Below are positions 21,113 to 32,445 of a stretch of DNA of 64,000 bases, in pieces; position 1 is the stretch's first letter; the number at the start of each line of letters is the position of its first letter. The notes beneath the pieces are model-generated. The model had not been told where the DNA came from and searched no databases. It saw only the letters and a program-made list of their open reading frames with translations. The position numbers were made by a program, and so were the translations under genes. Source of the stretch: Hyposmocoma kahamanoa. Lineage: Eukaryota > Arthropoda > Insecta > Lepidoptera > Cosmopterigidae. The stretch is taken from positions 24,698,201 through 24,762,200 of the forward strand of contig NW_020653945.1 in the NCBI RefSeq assembly GCF_003589595.1, in the 5' to 3' direction.

Positions 21113-21570
21113 AAGGCTATTGCGCAAAAGGGGTGTAACCCACATTTTTTTTTTATACAGGTATTTAAATGATAGTAAAATACGTAATTATTTTATTAGT
21201 TCTGCGTACAAAATTTCATGCCTTATATCAGCCGTTCAATGATTTGTTTTTGTGACAAAAAGTCCCCTAAGTACCTTATGTCCTTCTCCTAGATCCCATC
21301 TATCTGTATATTATAAAAATTCATCAATTTTGATTAGCGGTGTACGCGTAAACAGTAATAGACAAACAGAATTACTTTCGCATTTATAACATTATTTTGG
21401 ATTTTGTTGTGATTTTGATGTACAATGGAACGCCCGCATACACACAAAATCATATATACACAATATTCCAAATCTAAAATCATTTCGTATTATACTTACT
21501 ACTAATTACATTATTTGAAGTAATGAATTTCCACACACATACACATACTCACTCACTCACAAACGCAAAC

Positions 21571-21606
<36 letters not shown>

Positions 21607-22062
21607 ATTTACACACACGCGCTCGCGCATCTACGTACAATAAGACTACTCAGAGAGGGTGAGGGCCTGGTGCGCTGTAATACAGGTTTAGTTGCCTAGT
21701 ACGGTCTCCAGTCTTTCACAAGGATTACAACTTTTAAAATTGTTAGTCTATTATACAATAAGTATATATTTATTTCCTTGTGTTGACAAAATAAACCATT
21801 ATTGTTTAATTACACAAGTTCATAATAAACCCACGGTCGAATTCTGCCTCTTAAGATACGGGATCCCCTAGTTTAGAACGCAGGATAATCTTATGATTTA
21901 GAAGTAAACATTATTATATTGTGATTACGTTTTACAAAAAAATGATGATTTAATTATTTAGTAGGTACACGAAAATAGCATCTAAATACAAAATAATGAA
22001 TTGAATTAATATTGTAGAAAAAAAAATGCGGGTTACACCACTATTGCGCTGATAGCCTCAAA
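21113..22062. mobile_element. ~950-bp inverted-repeat element
   Basis: The left end reads GGCTATTGCGCAAAAGGGG, then TGTAACCCACATTTTTTT. The right end read inverted is GGCTATCAGCGCAATAGTGG, then TGTAACCCGCATTTTTTT. The interior is AT-rich, includes a CA-repeat, and has no open frame. No target duplication is evident. Confidence 0.6.
21532..21628. repeat. CA/ACTC microsatellite
   Basis: A run of (CA)n with interspersed ACTC and ACGC variants ends in CACACGCGCTCGCGC. Alternating purine-pyrimidine sequence of this kind can adopt Z-DNA. Confidence 0.85.
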
Positions 22063-22499
22063 TGAGACAAGAATTAATGACATTTACTATATCCTTTATA
22101 AAACCGTTACCTTTCATATTGTGACGCGTAACGCATTCACAGCAGAATACGACAAACTGTCTGTAGAGCAAAGATAACTCTGTGATTCGTTGATTTATTC
22201 AATAATACAGCATAAAATTAATAGCACTGCCCACTGTCGCTTTGTGGCGAGTCGTGTTTGCTTATAGCCGAATTGATTTGGATATGAAATTTTGCAATGT
22301 GTGTATTGGATAACTGCAAAGAAACAATTTTCTGAACGTAATTAAACTAAGGTTGAGAAATGATTCGTTTTATAGCTCTTTTTTGAGGTTATATAAAGAT
22401 CAAAGGCCAAAGAGGGCTTGGCAAAAATAAGCAGGTATCTGTATACCACAGACCACATAAATACTTACCGTATACTACTTGGAACCTAAGTTTTAATTC
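22063..22499. other. No recognised feature
   Basis: I see neither a coding frame nor a recurring repeat. Confidence 0.4.
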
Positions 22500-22568
22500 C
22501 GACTTAAGTTTTAATAGCACTAGAGCTCCTTGTGAAAGAGTTCGTCTAGGGAAGTACAGCCACATTAT
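22500..22568 (+). repeat. RepG 5' fragment
   Basis: CACTAGAGCTCCTTGTGAAAG, then AGTTCGTCTAGGGAAGTAC, stops abruptly where a RepT begins. Confidence 0.7.
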
Positions 22569-22579
22569 CCATATAAAAT

Positions 22580-23012
22580 AAAAAAACCGACATCAAAAGT
22601 ACGTGGAGTTACGTCTATTTGCTAAGTTTTATTGAAATATCCTCTAGTTCGCGACTATACAGGACTTGACACTGGAGATAATAATAATCGGTTCTCACTA
22701 CTTAAAGTATGTTGAGAGAAAAACGCCTTGAATTGGAGAAATAGTATAATCAACCATTAAAGTAATTGCTCCTAAATTAAAGTTAGGCGCTATTTATAAA
22801 AATGAATCTTCATGCGTGACCAGCGACCCTTGAAGGTGGATGATTTTCTTCAAAATGAAATGGGACCACTATGGAAGTACCCCCTTTCCAACAAAAAATT
22901 AATCATGAAAATCGGTTCACAAATACCGGAGTTATCGCCTAACATACGTACAAAAAAAAAATAACATACAGTCGAATTGAGAACCTCCTCCTTTTTTTAA
23001 GTCGGTTAAAAA
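22580..23012 (-). repeat. RepT copy, near full length
   Basis: It starts AAAAACCGACATCAAAAG and ends TTTTTTTAAGTCGGTTAAAAA. It contains the same internal blocks as 58812-59490 inverted (GGACTTGACACTGGAGATAA, GAAATGGGACCACTATGGAA). Confidence 0.8.
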
Positions 23013-23609
23013 AAGACTTTATTCGGCTTGCGATGAAAACATTCCAAAGTCCAAAATGACACACTCGATGTGATCTTCACTGTACAAAGATGTTCCGAAT
23101 TCTCAATATTACTTTTGGACTTATAAATTACTATAGAACTGCTATTCATAGGGGAGATTTGCATTTGTAGCAAGTGTTCTATTTAGTGAATAAGGTACAG
23201 TCTTAACTACATATTTAATTGAAAAGATTTTCACATATTGCGGTGTCTCCACCGGTAAATTCTTATGAGGTGAAGCCTGGAAACTAGCAAAATTCTGAGG
23301 CTTACCTATACTTTGACGTAATTTTAAGCTAATATTATAAATGTTAATATGTTTCGTGAGGAACAACAAAGTTTTTTTATTTTATTTATTTAGTTTAGTA
23401 ATTTCACGCCTTTGATATAATAAGGTCACATCTGCAAAATTACAACTTTTCGGGAGAGATTTTTAAAGATTCTAAATTACAAGTCTCCCTACATTATAAT
23501 TTATATTCAACGCTATCAGCGAATATGTCAATGTGATTAAACTGAGCGAGTATGTCTCCGATCAGGGCAATGCTCGAACGGCAGACGCGTTCGCAGCATA
23601 TACTGTGCA
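23013..23609. other. Mostly unassigned, with one small repeat match
   Basis: AATAAGGTCACATCTGCAAA, then ACAACTTTTCGGGAGAGA (about 23420-23463), matches stretches at 8075-8110 and 30810-30850. The rest is unassigned. Confidence 0.45.
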
Positions 23610-23798
23610 AGGCTGCTAACAGATTGACTGCATGAAGTCGTAATCAACTTCATGAGGCCGAGACCACGACTGCATGAAGATCTCGGCTTCATGAAGTCAG
23701 TTTCGATTGCATGCAGAGTCATTATCAACTTCGTTCAGTCGAGTTCTGAGATAACCACTTCGCGCATTAAAAGCATGCAGTCAATCTGTTAGAAGCCT
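23610..23798. mobile_element. 189-bp foldback MITE
   Basis: Inverted ends AGGCTGCTAACAGATTGAC with GCATG at 23610-23634 and the inverse at 23774-23798 differ by one base over 25. The interior also folds, with repeated CTTCATGA/ATGAAGTC words. No clear target duplication. Confidence 0.75.
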
Positions 23799-24047
23799 AA
23801 GAGCTGCGGCAGACAGCGCGGGGCCACCACACCCTCATCACCCCAAGGTATACGCGCGTCCACTATCTGATCCACCTTAAACATTATATCATTATCCACC
23901 TAATGATGGAACGCGGACTTGTAATGAGCCGGAAGAAGCATCCTTCGCCTATGAGACAAAGTGTCGAACTCTACTAGGCTCGCAACAAAGTGCGTAGGCC
24001 AACGTTCAAATTTACGCTGAATACGATAATCACCTCTCTCTCATCTA
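23799..24047. other. No recognised feature
   Basis: I see no open frame or repeat match. Confidence 0.4.
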
Positions 24048-24052
24048 AAGTA

Positions 24053-24815
24053 CCGGCACGCTATGATGGCCGTTTTGATGTTTGTCCGCTCATCAAGTTT
24101 CGTATTAATTCATAACTACGTTGAAGGAGCTAATTGTTGCACGTTGTTGTCAATAGTGACGTGCAGTAAAATTTATGGATGTAGGTTTATTTATACCTTA
24201 TACCAAGTTGTGTCGTTAAAATTTGCTTTTCGAATTTCGAAATTTTTAAAAATTAAATCTAATACTGTCGTCACTTTTTGGATCGCTGTCATTGACTTAC
24301 AATTATATGGACGTCGGGTCCGCGCTAAAAAGTGTCCGAACTTATAGGGCGTTAAAATCGTATACAGAGCGTCATTCACGCTCTAGTCTTCTTTTGTTCG
24401 ACTGACAGCGGAGCAAGCAAAATTAGACAGTACTGCGATGACATTACAATTTAAATTCAACGTTTTAGCTTTTTATATTCCTTTACATGTCACTACGTTT
24501 AAATAGGTTGACTTGGGACATTTTTTTCGTGTTTTTTGTATTAGACCCGTCGTCCATTTATTTGTAAGTCAATGATCGCTGTCCAGCACTAACTTCTACC
24601 TCCGGCAAACTCTCATCAAAGCTCAATGCCAAACAAAGCAATTTCGAATTGACGATATATTAAGTAAATATTTTTATTTTCGTTTTATTAAAACTTTTTA
24701 ATCAGCTACCCCTTGCAATACTAGTTATAAACCTAAAAACTTATAGATGCGACTCGCATTTGGTTATATAATCTCACTATCGTAATCTGTCAATACGGCC
24801 ATCATTGTGTGCCGG
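24053..24815. mobile_element. MITE-5 copy split by MITE-1
   Basis: The ends CCGGCACGCTATGATGGCCG and its inverse are each flanked by TA. The body matches 3684-4503 inverted. The MITE-1 at 24290-24574 interrupts the segment GGATCGCTGT/CCAGCACTAACTTCTACC, which is continuous in the 4.2-kb copy. Confidence 0.75.
24290..24574. mobile_element. MITE-1, 285-bp reference copy
   Basis: The ends CATTGACTTACAATTATATGG and CATTTATTTGTAAGTCAATG are inverted. The target duplication ATCGCTGT (24282-24289 and 24575-24582) is perfect. This copy shows the uninterrupted GACAGTACTGCGATG site into which the LTR element at 17.4 kb inserted. Confidence 0.9.
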
Positions 24816-24829
24816 TAGTGGCACTACTT

Positions 24830-25458
24830 ACTTTTAAAAAATGTGTAGTGTGTTGACTATACTACTTTGTACAGGAATAGCTAAATAAAACAACGTTTGG
24901 TTAGTAAGCGTGCCTGTCGATGCCCTCGTTCGCTCCGATATGAAGCGTCGTAATGGCGGGAGCGGGCGGGCCGCAGCGTACCTTTATTTTCTATACAACA
25001 CATTTAGCAATCGCAAAAATCTTGATTATTGAGATTATTTCAAAATATCGTCGATCCAAAATTTAGAATTCTTAGAATTTGATTCATAACCGGTACTGGC
25101 CATGCATTCTAATCTTAACGAGAGCCGTCTACTTTTTAAATGCACTCGCAAAGAGATTGGATGTCGACCAAGTTACTGACCCCTGTTCCTTGCCAATGAA
25201 TACTTTTATCTTGCGACAATTTAAAAATATCATTTTGAAAGCATTGAAATTACTTACCTTCAATACGTCAATGATACTATAATTATTTTTCTAAATGTAA
25301 AGTAAAAATATGGAAAGATTATTGTTTTGTAATGGCAAACAAAAAAGAATTAGCAACACAAAGAAAAAATTAGCAACACAAAGAAAAAACTAGGATGACT
25401 GATGTTGGGTGAAAAAAGAGGCGGGGAGAACGGTGCGCTATAGTCTTGAAATAAAAAT
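24830..25458. other. No gene; short tandem repeat
   Basis: A GC-rich patch (24920-24985) and a 21-bp unit repeated twice (AGAATTAGCAACACAAAGAAA type, about 25345-25390) are the only features. The open frames here begin in or near MITE-1 or are low complexity. Confidence 0.45.
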
Positions 25459-25466
25459 GAAAAATA

Positions 25467-25694
25467 CATTGACTTACAATTATATGGACGTCGTGTCCGC
25501 GCTAAACAGTGTCCGCACTTGTAAGGCGCTAAAATCTTATACAGAGCGCGACACTCCGCTTTAGTCTTCATTTGTTCTACGGACAGCGCGATACTGCGAT
25601 GACATAACAATTTAAATTTCGAATAGGTTGACTTGGGACATTTTTTTCGTGGTTTTTGTATTAGACCCGTCGTCCATTTATTTGTAAGTCAATG
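25467..25694. mobile_element. MITE-1, 228-bp deletion variant
   Basis: It has the same ends as the reference copy, with ~57 bp missing near TAACAATTTAAATTTCGAATAG. The target duplication GAAAAATA (25459-25466 and 25695-25702) is perfect. It shares its internal deletion with the copy at 59203-59430, so the variant has itself transposed. Confidence 0.9.
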
Positions 25695-25702
25695 GAAAAA
25701 TA

Positions 25703-26183
25703 TAATTGATATACCATTGTACAGTGTCATAAGGAAAAATATAATACAAATATAAATACAAATAATATAATATAATACAAGTTTAGTACTCAGCAATATC
25801 TCTTGCTAACGGCGAAGGTAACCTTTGAAAAACGTGTGAGGTCCCCGCACCCGCATTGTACCAGCGTTGAACCCCGTGTCTAGCTGTGGTACGAATAATG
25901 AGTTTATGATAATGATGGCTTTATCATAAATCTTACTAAGAAATGGTATTAGAATAATCTTCTACGCATTTAAGCCGATTTAAATGTCTAGCTTTAGTAG
26001 GGATCTAATCTACGGTCCGCCTCCCAAAGTCTTAATTTAAATTATAGTACCAATACAATAATTGTAATTTCATTTCTCGCACTTCTCTTTTGAAAGGCTT
26101 GTGGTCGCCTAATTAAGAGTCTTTAACACACACAAGTGCTTTAGTTACTTACTTTAAGATCAGAGAAAGGTATGTGATATTGT
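25703..26183. repeat. Unassigned DNA with a SINE-C fragment
   Basis: The stretch 25800-25895 (AACCTTTGAAAAACGTGTGA, GGTCCCCGCACCCGCATTGT) is the middle of SINE-C. The remainder is AT-rich. Confidence 0.55.
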
Positions 26184-26253
26184 CTAACCGCTCACGCGAT
26201 ACATGCAGCCATAGACGCATACCACACCTAGAGATGCCGGTGATGATTTTATA

Positions 26254-27995
26254 CTTAGAATAATAACGCATAGAAACCTAGCCCGCACACGCTAAGTGAG
26301 GCAAATTGTAGGACGCCCTATGGGCTTACACGAGCGAGCGGGCTGTCAGTGCTCAAGGTCAAGTTGCACCGCGAGCAGCTCAAAAATTTTTGCTAAAAAT
26401 GACGCAATGTGCGGTAATTGGGATTAAAAATAGATCAGACAAATATAAAATAGACACTAACATCACATTCCACAAGGAAGTAACGCGTTTCAACTTGTAT
26501 TTTTATGTAAATATTCACTAAAACAGAAAATTAATTTCGTTGCAACAAGATACGAAAATGTTGCAAAGTAACGGGTTTTTTTCTCCCCATTTTGCTATTC
26601 TGTTTCAAAATAATTATATTACGTAATTTTTTGAGAATAGGCAATATCGCGACAGTTGCAAAATTTCTACAAATGTACACCGCCGCAACAACATTGTAGG
26701 GAATTTACATTAGCTATTTCTACGAAATATATTTAGTATTTGCCTTCATTAGTTTCATGTGAAAAATCATTATTCTTGTTCATCATATACTGATTTTAAA
26801 AAATTGTCTTGCCCAGACTCAAAAGTTCTTAACTAAAATTATTTCAGGAAACTAACACTGACTAAAAAGTCATCGTCAGTTCTCCAAAATCGTGTATAAA
26901 TAACTTTCAGGTTCAGGTTCTTAATTATTATCGTGTACTTTTCATATAAACATAACCACAGATAATATCAGGCTATTTATATATTTAAATTCGATAGTCG
27001 CACTTAAACTCGCTTGTAGGTTTTTGTTCATATATGAGTTAAATAAGAATTGGGTAGTATTTAATAAGGTGCCTACAGATTTGCTCGACATTGTCGATCG
27101 ATAGTAACGATTGAGAATTATAGAAGTTTTCGAGGAGTTTTAGAGTGCTTGTTACGAATGTAGCATTAATTTCTAAGTCCAAGATGGTTGACAACAATTT
27201 TCAAAAATGTATTTTTGGTAAACCGTAAGGAAATGGCATGTATATCTGAATACAAGATGGGGGACAAGACTTCTAATTCTTCTTCTTCTAATTCTTTGCC
27301 ATCTTGGATTTAGAAATATGTGCTATATTCAGAATGAGCAGCCCCTAATACCTTGAAAACGACACCCAACTTGCCATTATTCGAAAAATCGTGCCCGCCA
27401 TCTTGGATTTAGAAATAAGTGCCATATTCGTAATGAGCACCCCCAAATACCTCGAAAATGATACCCATATTGCATTTATTTCTAAAGTCGTGTCCGCCAT
27501 CTTGGATTTAGAAATAAATGCCATATTCGTGATGAGCACCTCGAATACCTCGAAAACGATCCCCATATTGCATTAATTCGAAAAGACGTGTCCGCCATCT
27601 TGGATTTAGAAATGAGAAAAGTCGTGTCCGCCTTCGTGTATTCAGATATAAATGCCATTTCCATTAGGATTACCAAAAATAAATTTTTGAAAATTCCTGT
27701 CACTTGACGTTGTCGATCGACAGTAACGATCGACAAAATCGAGCACATCTGTAGGCACCTGAGCGACAATGTCGGGCAAATCTGTAGGCACCTTTAACTT
27801 AATGATAAGTTAAGCAAGATACAATTTCCCCACTTTTGAGGGAAATGTTATTCCATGGCATCATTATTTGTATATTTGTGTGCGTGCCGACGAGCGTAGT
27901 TACAAGTTGCTTACGCCTACATGAATTTGGTTTTTGCCTCACTTGTGACAGTTTGTTTGATATGAAACTATCATTCTATGCGTTATTATTCTAAG
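26254..27995. mobile_element. MITE-2, 1742-bp copy with minisatellite
   Basis: The ends CTTAGAATAATAACGCATAG and the inverse are bounded by the perfect duplication ATTTTATA (26246-26253 and 27996-28003). The first ~750 bp are almost the same as 60318-61090. A smaller inverted-repeat segment and a 99-bp minisatellite occupy the right half. No transposase is seen; the minus-strand frames 27345-27769 are only minisatellite. Confidence 0.9.
27298..27616. repeat. 99-bp minisatellite inside MITE-2
   Basis: The landmark GCCATCTTGGATTTAGAAAT starts at 27298, 27397, 27496 and 27594, giving units of 99, 99 and 98 bp. Because 99 is a multiple of three, long stop-free frames appear on the minus strand; I do not regard them as coding. 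Confidence 0.9.
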
Positions 27996-28574
27996 ATTTT
28001 ATACCGATTTATCGGATATCGAAGTTATAACAGGTAAAAGAACTAATATTAATTGCTATTTCGGTAACTACTCTAGCAAACCATAAAGTTTTTAATGCCT
28101 GGGTCTGTCATTTAAAAAAAAAACAACTTCAAAAATACGTCACGACAATCGTGTGTGTTATTATTTGAGCTGGTGATTTCGGTGTTTATTTATTGAAAAC
28201 GTACCGTAAGTAGCGTTTTTTAAGTTTACCCTGAATATAAATGTTTATAAACTATACTTTAAGGAGTAATTTCATGGTAAACGTTAGAACCACTCAAACG
28301 GAATATTATCATATTTATCCAAGTACACCAAAAATTTCATTAGTGCTTTTTAAGTGCAGGATTTGCGGTGTATTACTGCATTTTATTTGAGATGTTTTTG
28401 TTGGTAGTACGGAGGGTATTTATTTAGCAATGCAGAATAATAATTTTTATTTATAAAAACTGTATTTAAACTGAATGCTTTTCTAATTTGCGAAACCAAA
28501 TAGCCGCCATTTTGCGGAAGGAAGAGCGCATCGCGTGAGCGGCTAATATTTATTTATTTATTTCTTTAGCAATT

Positions 28575-28650
28575 CTTACATTACTGCTTGGCGGCAGAAG
28601 TAGGTAAGTTGGCAGTACTTCTTTGGACGAACTCTGTCAGAAGAAACTCA
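28575..28650 (-). repeat. RepG 5' fragment
   Basis: ATTACTGCTTGGCGGCAGAA, then TGGCAGTACTTCTTTGGACG, is the inverse of the RepG start. Confidence 0.65.
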
Positions 28651-28914
28651 GCTGTTACTAAAGGAATGAACTAAGGTTACCTATCAATAGTCTGAAATAA
28701 CATTTGCCAGAAATAACGTTTGATCGAAATTTCATAACCTCGAAAGTAATTTTGAGAGGAAAATGTTTTTTATTTTAAACCCAACTTAACCTAACCTAAC
28801 TGAACCTAATCGTGTCTGCGATAAACATTCAACATATCCTGAATGAGCAACTGTTTGGCTATAATTCGGTTTTCGGTGTAATGAAAATTCGAACAAAAAC
28901 ATTTTGGACTATTA

Positions 28915-29935
28915 TTTATTTATTTAGGCTTTAATTCCATAACATTACATTATACGTTACCTGGCCATAAAAAATTTAAAAGCAATAAATAAAATAAAAA
29001 TTTTAAAAATTAAACAAGTTACTAATTAAAAATGTCAAAAGTTATAACATTAATATACAATTAATAAGATTAACATTTGGAACAGTAAAAACAGTTATAA
29101 TAGTCACATCTTAAAAACAAAGTTTGCACAAGTTCATTACTGGATTTATTAGACTCTCCAAAGACCATTGACGCTTTCGTTGCAGGGCGTAAAAATAGTC
29201 CACCCTGTTCAGGGCGAACATGTCAGATCGTCGTTTCCGTTTAGTGTAATTATACCACAGGTGACTCGCATAAAACGCCTGACAGTATGCCCGTAACAGA
29301 GTAACTTTCACCTGGTCTGAGCAGCGTGCAAATCGCCGCGCCAACATATTGCTCTTCACTGAATTGGCTCGGCGCTGTCTCTCAAAGTATTCATCATCCG
29401 TAAGTCTGTCTGTAATAATGTGTCCAGGTATTTAAGTGTAGAAACTACGTTTAACGTTGATTCAAGTAACGTAACCGGCGCAACAATGTGTGGCACTTTG
29501 TCGTATTTAAACACCATCACTTCTGTCTTTTTCACTTTTTAATGAAGACCATGAGCGACAGCATATCGTTCACATATGTCAATAAGTTTCCTCATTCCGC
29601 TAATAGAGGGACTCAACGGTGCCATATCGTCAGCATAACTAAAGTTGTTTGCACAATCTCTTGTGATATGACAGCCGACTGCTAAATTCCTCCATCAGAT
29701 CGTTCACATAAAGGTTAAACAAGACTGGCGACGTCAACCCTCCCTGTCTAACCCCGCAATCCAACTTGTAGGGCTCAGAGATCGCGTCATCTCAGCGCAC
29801 CACGTTAATCTGATTCCCATACCAGTATCTCAACAGACATGCCACACTATTTGGCACTCCGGCTCTTAACATTTTTTACCACAATAGCTCATAGTTGAAG
29901 GTGTCAAAAGCGCGGCTTAGGTTAATAGATTAAAA
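28915..29935 (-). pseudogene. 5'-truncated non-LTR reverse transcriptase, degenerate
   Basis: On the minus strand the pieces in order are: DCGVRQGGLTSPVLFNLYVN (near 29700-29770), YADD at 29626-29637 with two catalytic aspartates, KYDKVPHIVAPVTLLES (29460-29520), a KYL motif, and then the open frame 29111-29359 (SNMLARRFARCSDQVKVTLL, AYCQAFYASHLW). Several frameshifts and stops separate these. The A-rich 3' side and a (TTTA)n run at 28912-28930 suggest the original 3' end. This is the fingers-to-thumb part of a LINE ORF2; the endonuclease is absent. The clade is not assigned. Confidence 0.8.
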
Positions 29936-30800
29936 GGGTTATATATACAGGAGTTTTTCTTTTTAAATAATACTTTATGATATTCTTGAGGCAAAATGTT
30001 GATAGCAACTGGAGGGTACGTATATTAAAAAATGTCAGTAATGATGGCTCTAATTATCCTTTAATATATCCTGAATAAAAATAAAGGCCCCCCTCTATAT
30101 TAACATTAGATATAACCCTCGGTGTCCTCAAGCTTTTGTCCTAAATATTTTTAAAAACCACGTATATTTTTACAATCCCATAATAAGAATGTGTCATTAA
30201 GGACAAGAAACAATTTAATACTAACTGTCACGTATTCAATAAGTAGGTCTCAGATATCCTCTAGTAATCCAGTCAAAGTATAAAAAAAAAATATTTTAAC
30301 GCAACATAAATTTTGTAATTTATAATCAATTGATCGTTACTTTTCTAAACATGTCGCACATACATGCTGGTTGACATTCTGGTTAAAATATAGTTTTAAT
30401 CAAATTAACGTCGTCTAATAAATTAAATTAAAAAAAAAAATAACTAGAACAGTATTACAAACCCCCAAAATCCACTAAAACAATTATGAATAGCTGCATA
30501 TAAATAAGACCCAATCATGCAGTATAAGATCCCGACTCATATAGCTTAAAACCCCTACAACTTAACTTTATAGCCATAGATAAAGTAAAACGAGCAAAAC
30601 TTAAATTACAGAACAACCCGCACGAGGGCAGTTAGATGCGTCTTTGACTATCAACTTTGAATAGTTAGAGGAAATTATGAAAGTTAGTTATAGTGAGGAT
30701 TACAGAATGAACGCTCAGTTGCAGTAGTGGCTGCCGGAATTTAGTTAACTTCGAGTTCTTATCGAAACTGATTTTTTTTTTAATTTAAAATTATATCAAG
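29936..30800. other. No recognised gene
   Basis: AT-rich with poly-A and poly-T runs. I see nothing I can name. Confidence 0.4.
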
Positions 30801-30803
30801 CCT

Positions 30804-31340
30804 TCGCAACTTTGGTGCAATAAGGCCAGAACTGCAAAATAACGACTTTTCAGGAAGAGAATACAATAATTTATTTCATATTATCAACGCCACAATATTG
30901 CAATAAAAAATACAATATCAAGGGATAATATGATCGTCACTAACGTAGACAATAATAATGAATATAAAATAAAGTACTATAACTACTGCTTGTCTAAATA
31001 AAAAGAAGTTAAGCAAAACAAAATTACAATTGTTTCAAAAGAAACTCATCGACACTGTAGAATTCATTATCCAATAAAAGGAGTTTTAGTCGGGTATTAA
31101 ACGTTTCGTCGTTTGTAACACTTTTCAGGTCTGTGGGTAGATGTACGTAGAATCGGGAACCTATTACCCGCAGATTTGTCGTTGCGAGTTCCTTATGGTG
31201 GGCAACGGATTTTAGTTATCGTCGTTAGTTATGTCACTCATAAATAGGTTTTGACGTGCATAAACTTAGACTTGATTGTGAGAACAGGAGAGAGGTTTAA
31301 GATTCTATGGACGAAATTAGTCGGTAACTCTTTTATGCAT
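30804..31340 (-). repeat. Retroposon sequence around a LINE C-terminus
   Basis: GCAATAAGGCCAGAACTGCA, then AACGACTTTTCAGGAAGAGA at the left and GGAGAGAGGTTTAAGATTCT, then ATGGACGAAATTAG at the right are two parts of a repeat also seen near 8075, 23430 and 56030-56220. The LINE fragment lies between them and may have inserted there. Confidence 0.5.
31024..31190 (-). pseudogene. C-terminus of a Jockey/CR1-type LINE ORF2
   Basis: The minus-strand frame reads NLRVIGSRFYVHLPTDLKS, then NDETFNTRLKLLLLDNEFY, then SVDEFLLKQL and a stop at 31024. A final Phe-Tyr-Ser helix followed by EFL is the usual ending of these reverse transcriptases (compare KAYYKIEDYVL at 62.5 kb). Nothing upstream is preserved in frame. 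Confidence 0.7.
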
Positions 31341-32260
31341 AAATAGGAGAGTTAAAAAGGTAATATAATACATAATTTGTTTCATAATAGTATTTTTATG
31401 AGTTTTAAGTGATAAAAGTCATAAAATTCACTTTTGACGTCGGCTGTTCAGAGCAAAACCTAGAAAACCATTTTTTTTTTTGGAAATACTCACCTAATGA
31501 TGATGACTGCCGCTTCGAACATTCTTCCATTGTACAACCGTTTTCAATATTGTAAGTTGATATTCGGAGATTCCAAGAACCGAGGTGTAAATAAAAAAAT
31601 CTTTTTTGGAATTATATTAAAAATAATATTCGAAAATAAGGTTTCAAAAAACAGTGACCTAAATCCATTTTGAATCCAGCTGCAACGTGTAACATCGCAA
31701 TGTACAAATTCGTCGCCGCGCTAAGCTGGTTTGAGGTTGCCGACCGCAAAGCAACGTGCAGATGTTATGGGGCGTATCGTTGCATTTACGTTGCTTCCTA
31801 ATCTCGTTACACCTTTGAGTACATTTGCTTTGGATTTTAGGTGATACTTTGCGAATTTCCAGCTTGTTTGAGTAATTGCTTCAACTAGTTTCTCTAAATT
31901 GTGACAATGCGACCTCTTTTATCGTCATCCCGCCTTTTTAGTTTATTACCCTTTCCTCTGGTTCCTGGTCACCTACTTTGACATTTTGAATCGTTCATAG
32001 ATTCCTTTTTCTTCTTCGTCACTTACTTTTCTTCTTTCCATCGTCATATGCGAGCACACGTGCTCGACTTGACATCAAATTCTGACCAGTTAAATCATGT
32101 AACCTAACTGCATGTAAAGTATTATAATTGTAGTAAAATCATGTAACCAAACTGCTTATAAAGCATAGTATTTCCAGAAAATACAGGCCCTTTTGGGGTA
32201 AGTTCCTTTTATCATAAGTTCTATTCAAGCATGGAGTGTTTTTATATGATTGAACCCGTA
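31341..32260. other. No gene; pyrimidine-rich repeat shared with 39750-39880
   Basis: The stretch 31920-32050 (CCGCCTTTTTAG, TTCCTGGTCAC, CATTTTGAATCG) recurs at 39765-39880. A TGCAACG-rich patch lies at 31680-31790. The rest is featureless. Confidence 0.45.
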
Positions 32261-32445
32261 TTTAACCAACTTCAAAAAAAAAGGAGGTTATACGTTCGAC
32301 TGTATGTACGCTTTATGTATGTTTTCAGATTTCTCCGTCAGTTGTGGACCGATTTTAAAAATTCTTTTTTTTGTTTGAAAGGGTATATACTCTCAAGGTG
32401 GTCCGTGATGCCGATGAAGCTGTTCCGGGTTCGTTTCGGCTATCA
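32261..32445 (+). repeat. Divergent RepT-like sequence
   Basis: AACCAACTTCAAAAAAAAGG, then GTTCGACTGTATGT, resembles the RepT start, but the following body differs. It may be a related subfamily. Confidence 0.5.

Larger units (their letters stand above)
26188..28542. mobile_element. MITE-3 copy carrying a MITE-2
   Basis: The ends CCGCTCACGCGATAC and GCATCGCGTGAGCGG are flanked by CTAA on both sides (26184-26187 and 28543-28546). Removing the MITE-2 and one 8-bp repeat leaves a ~605-bp element that matches the MITE-3 copies at 39886-40490 (inverted) and 52462-53058. Those copies show the uninterrupted GATGATTTTATACCG. No transposase frame is present. Confidence 0.9.

Noticed and set aside
21532..21628. 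CRISPR-like regular repeat
   Set aside because: It is a simple CA-type microsatellite with no spacers.
26246..28003. MITE-2 as an autonomous element because of its 1.7-kb size
   Set aside because: The extra length is non-coding sequence and minisatellite; no transposase motif in any frame.
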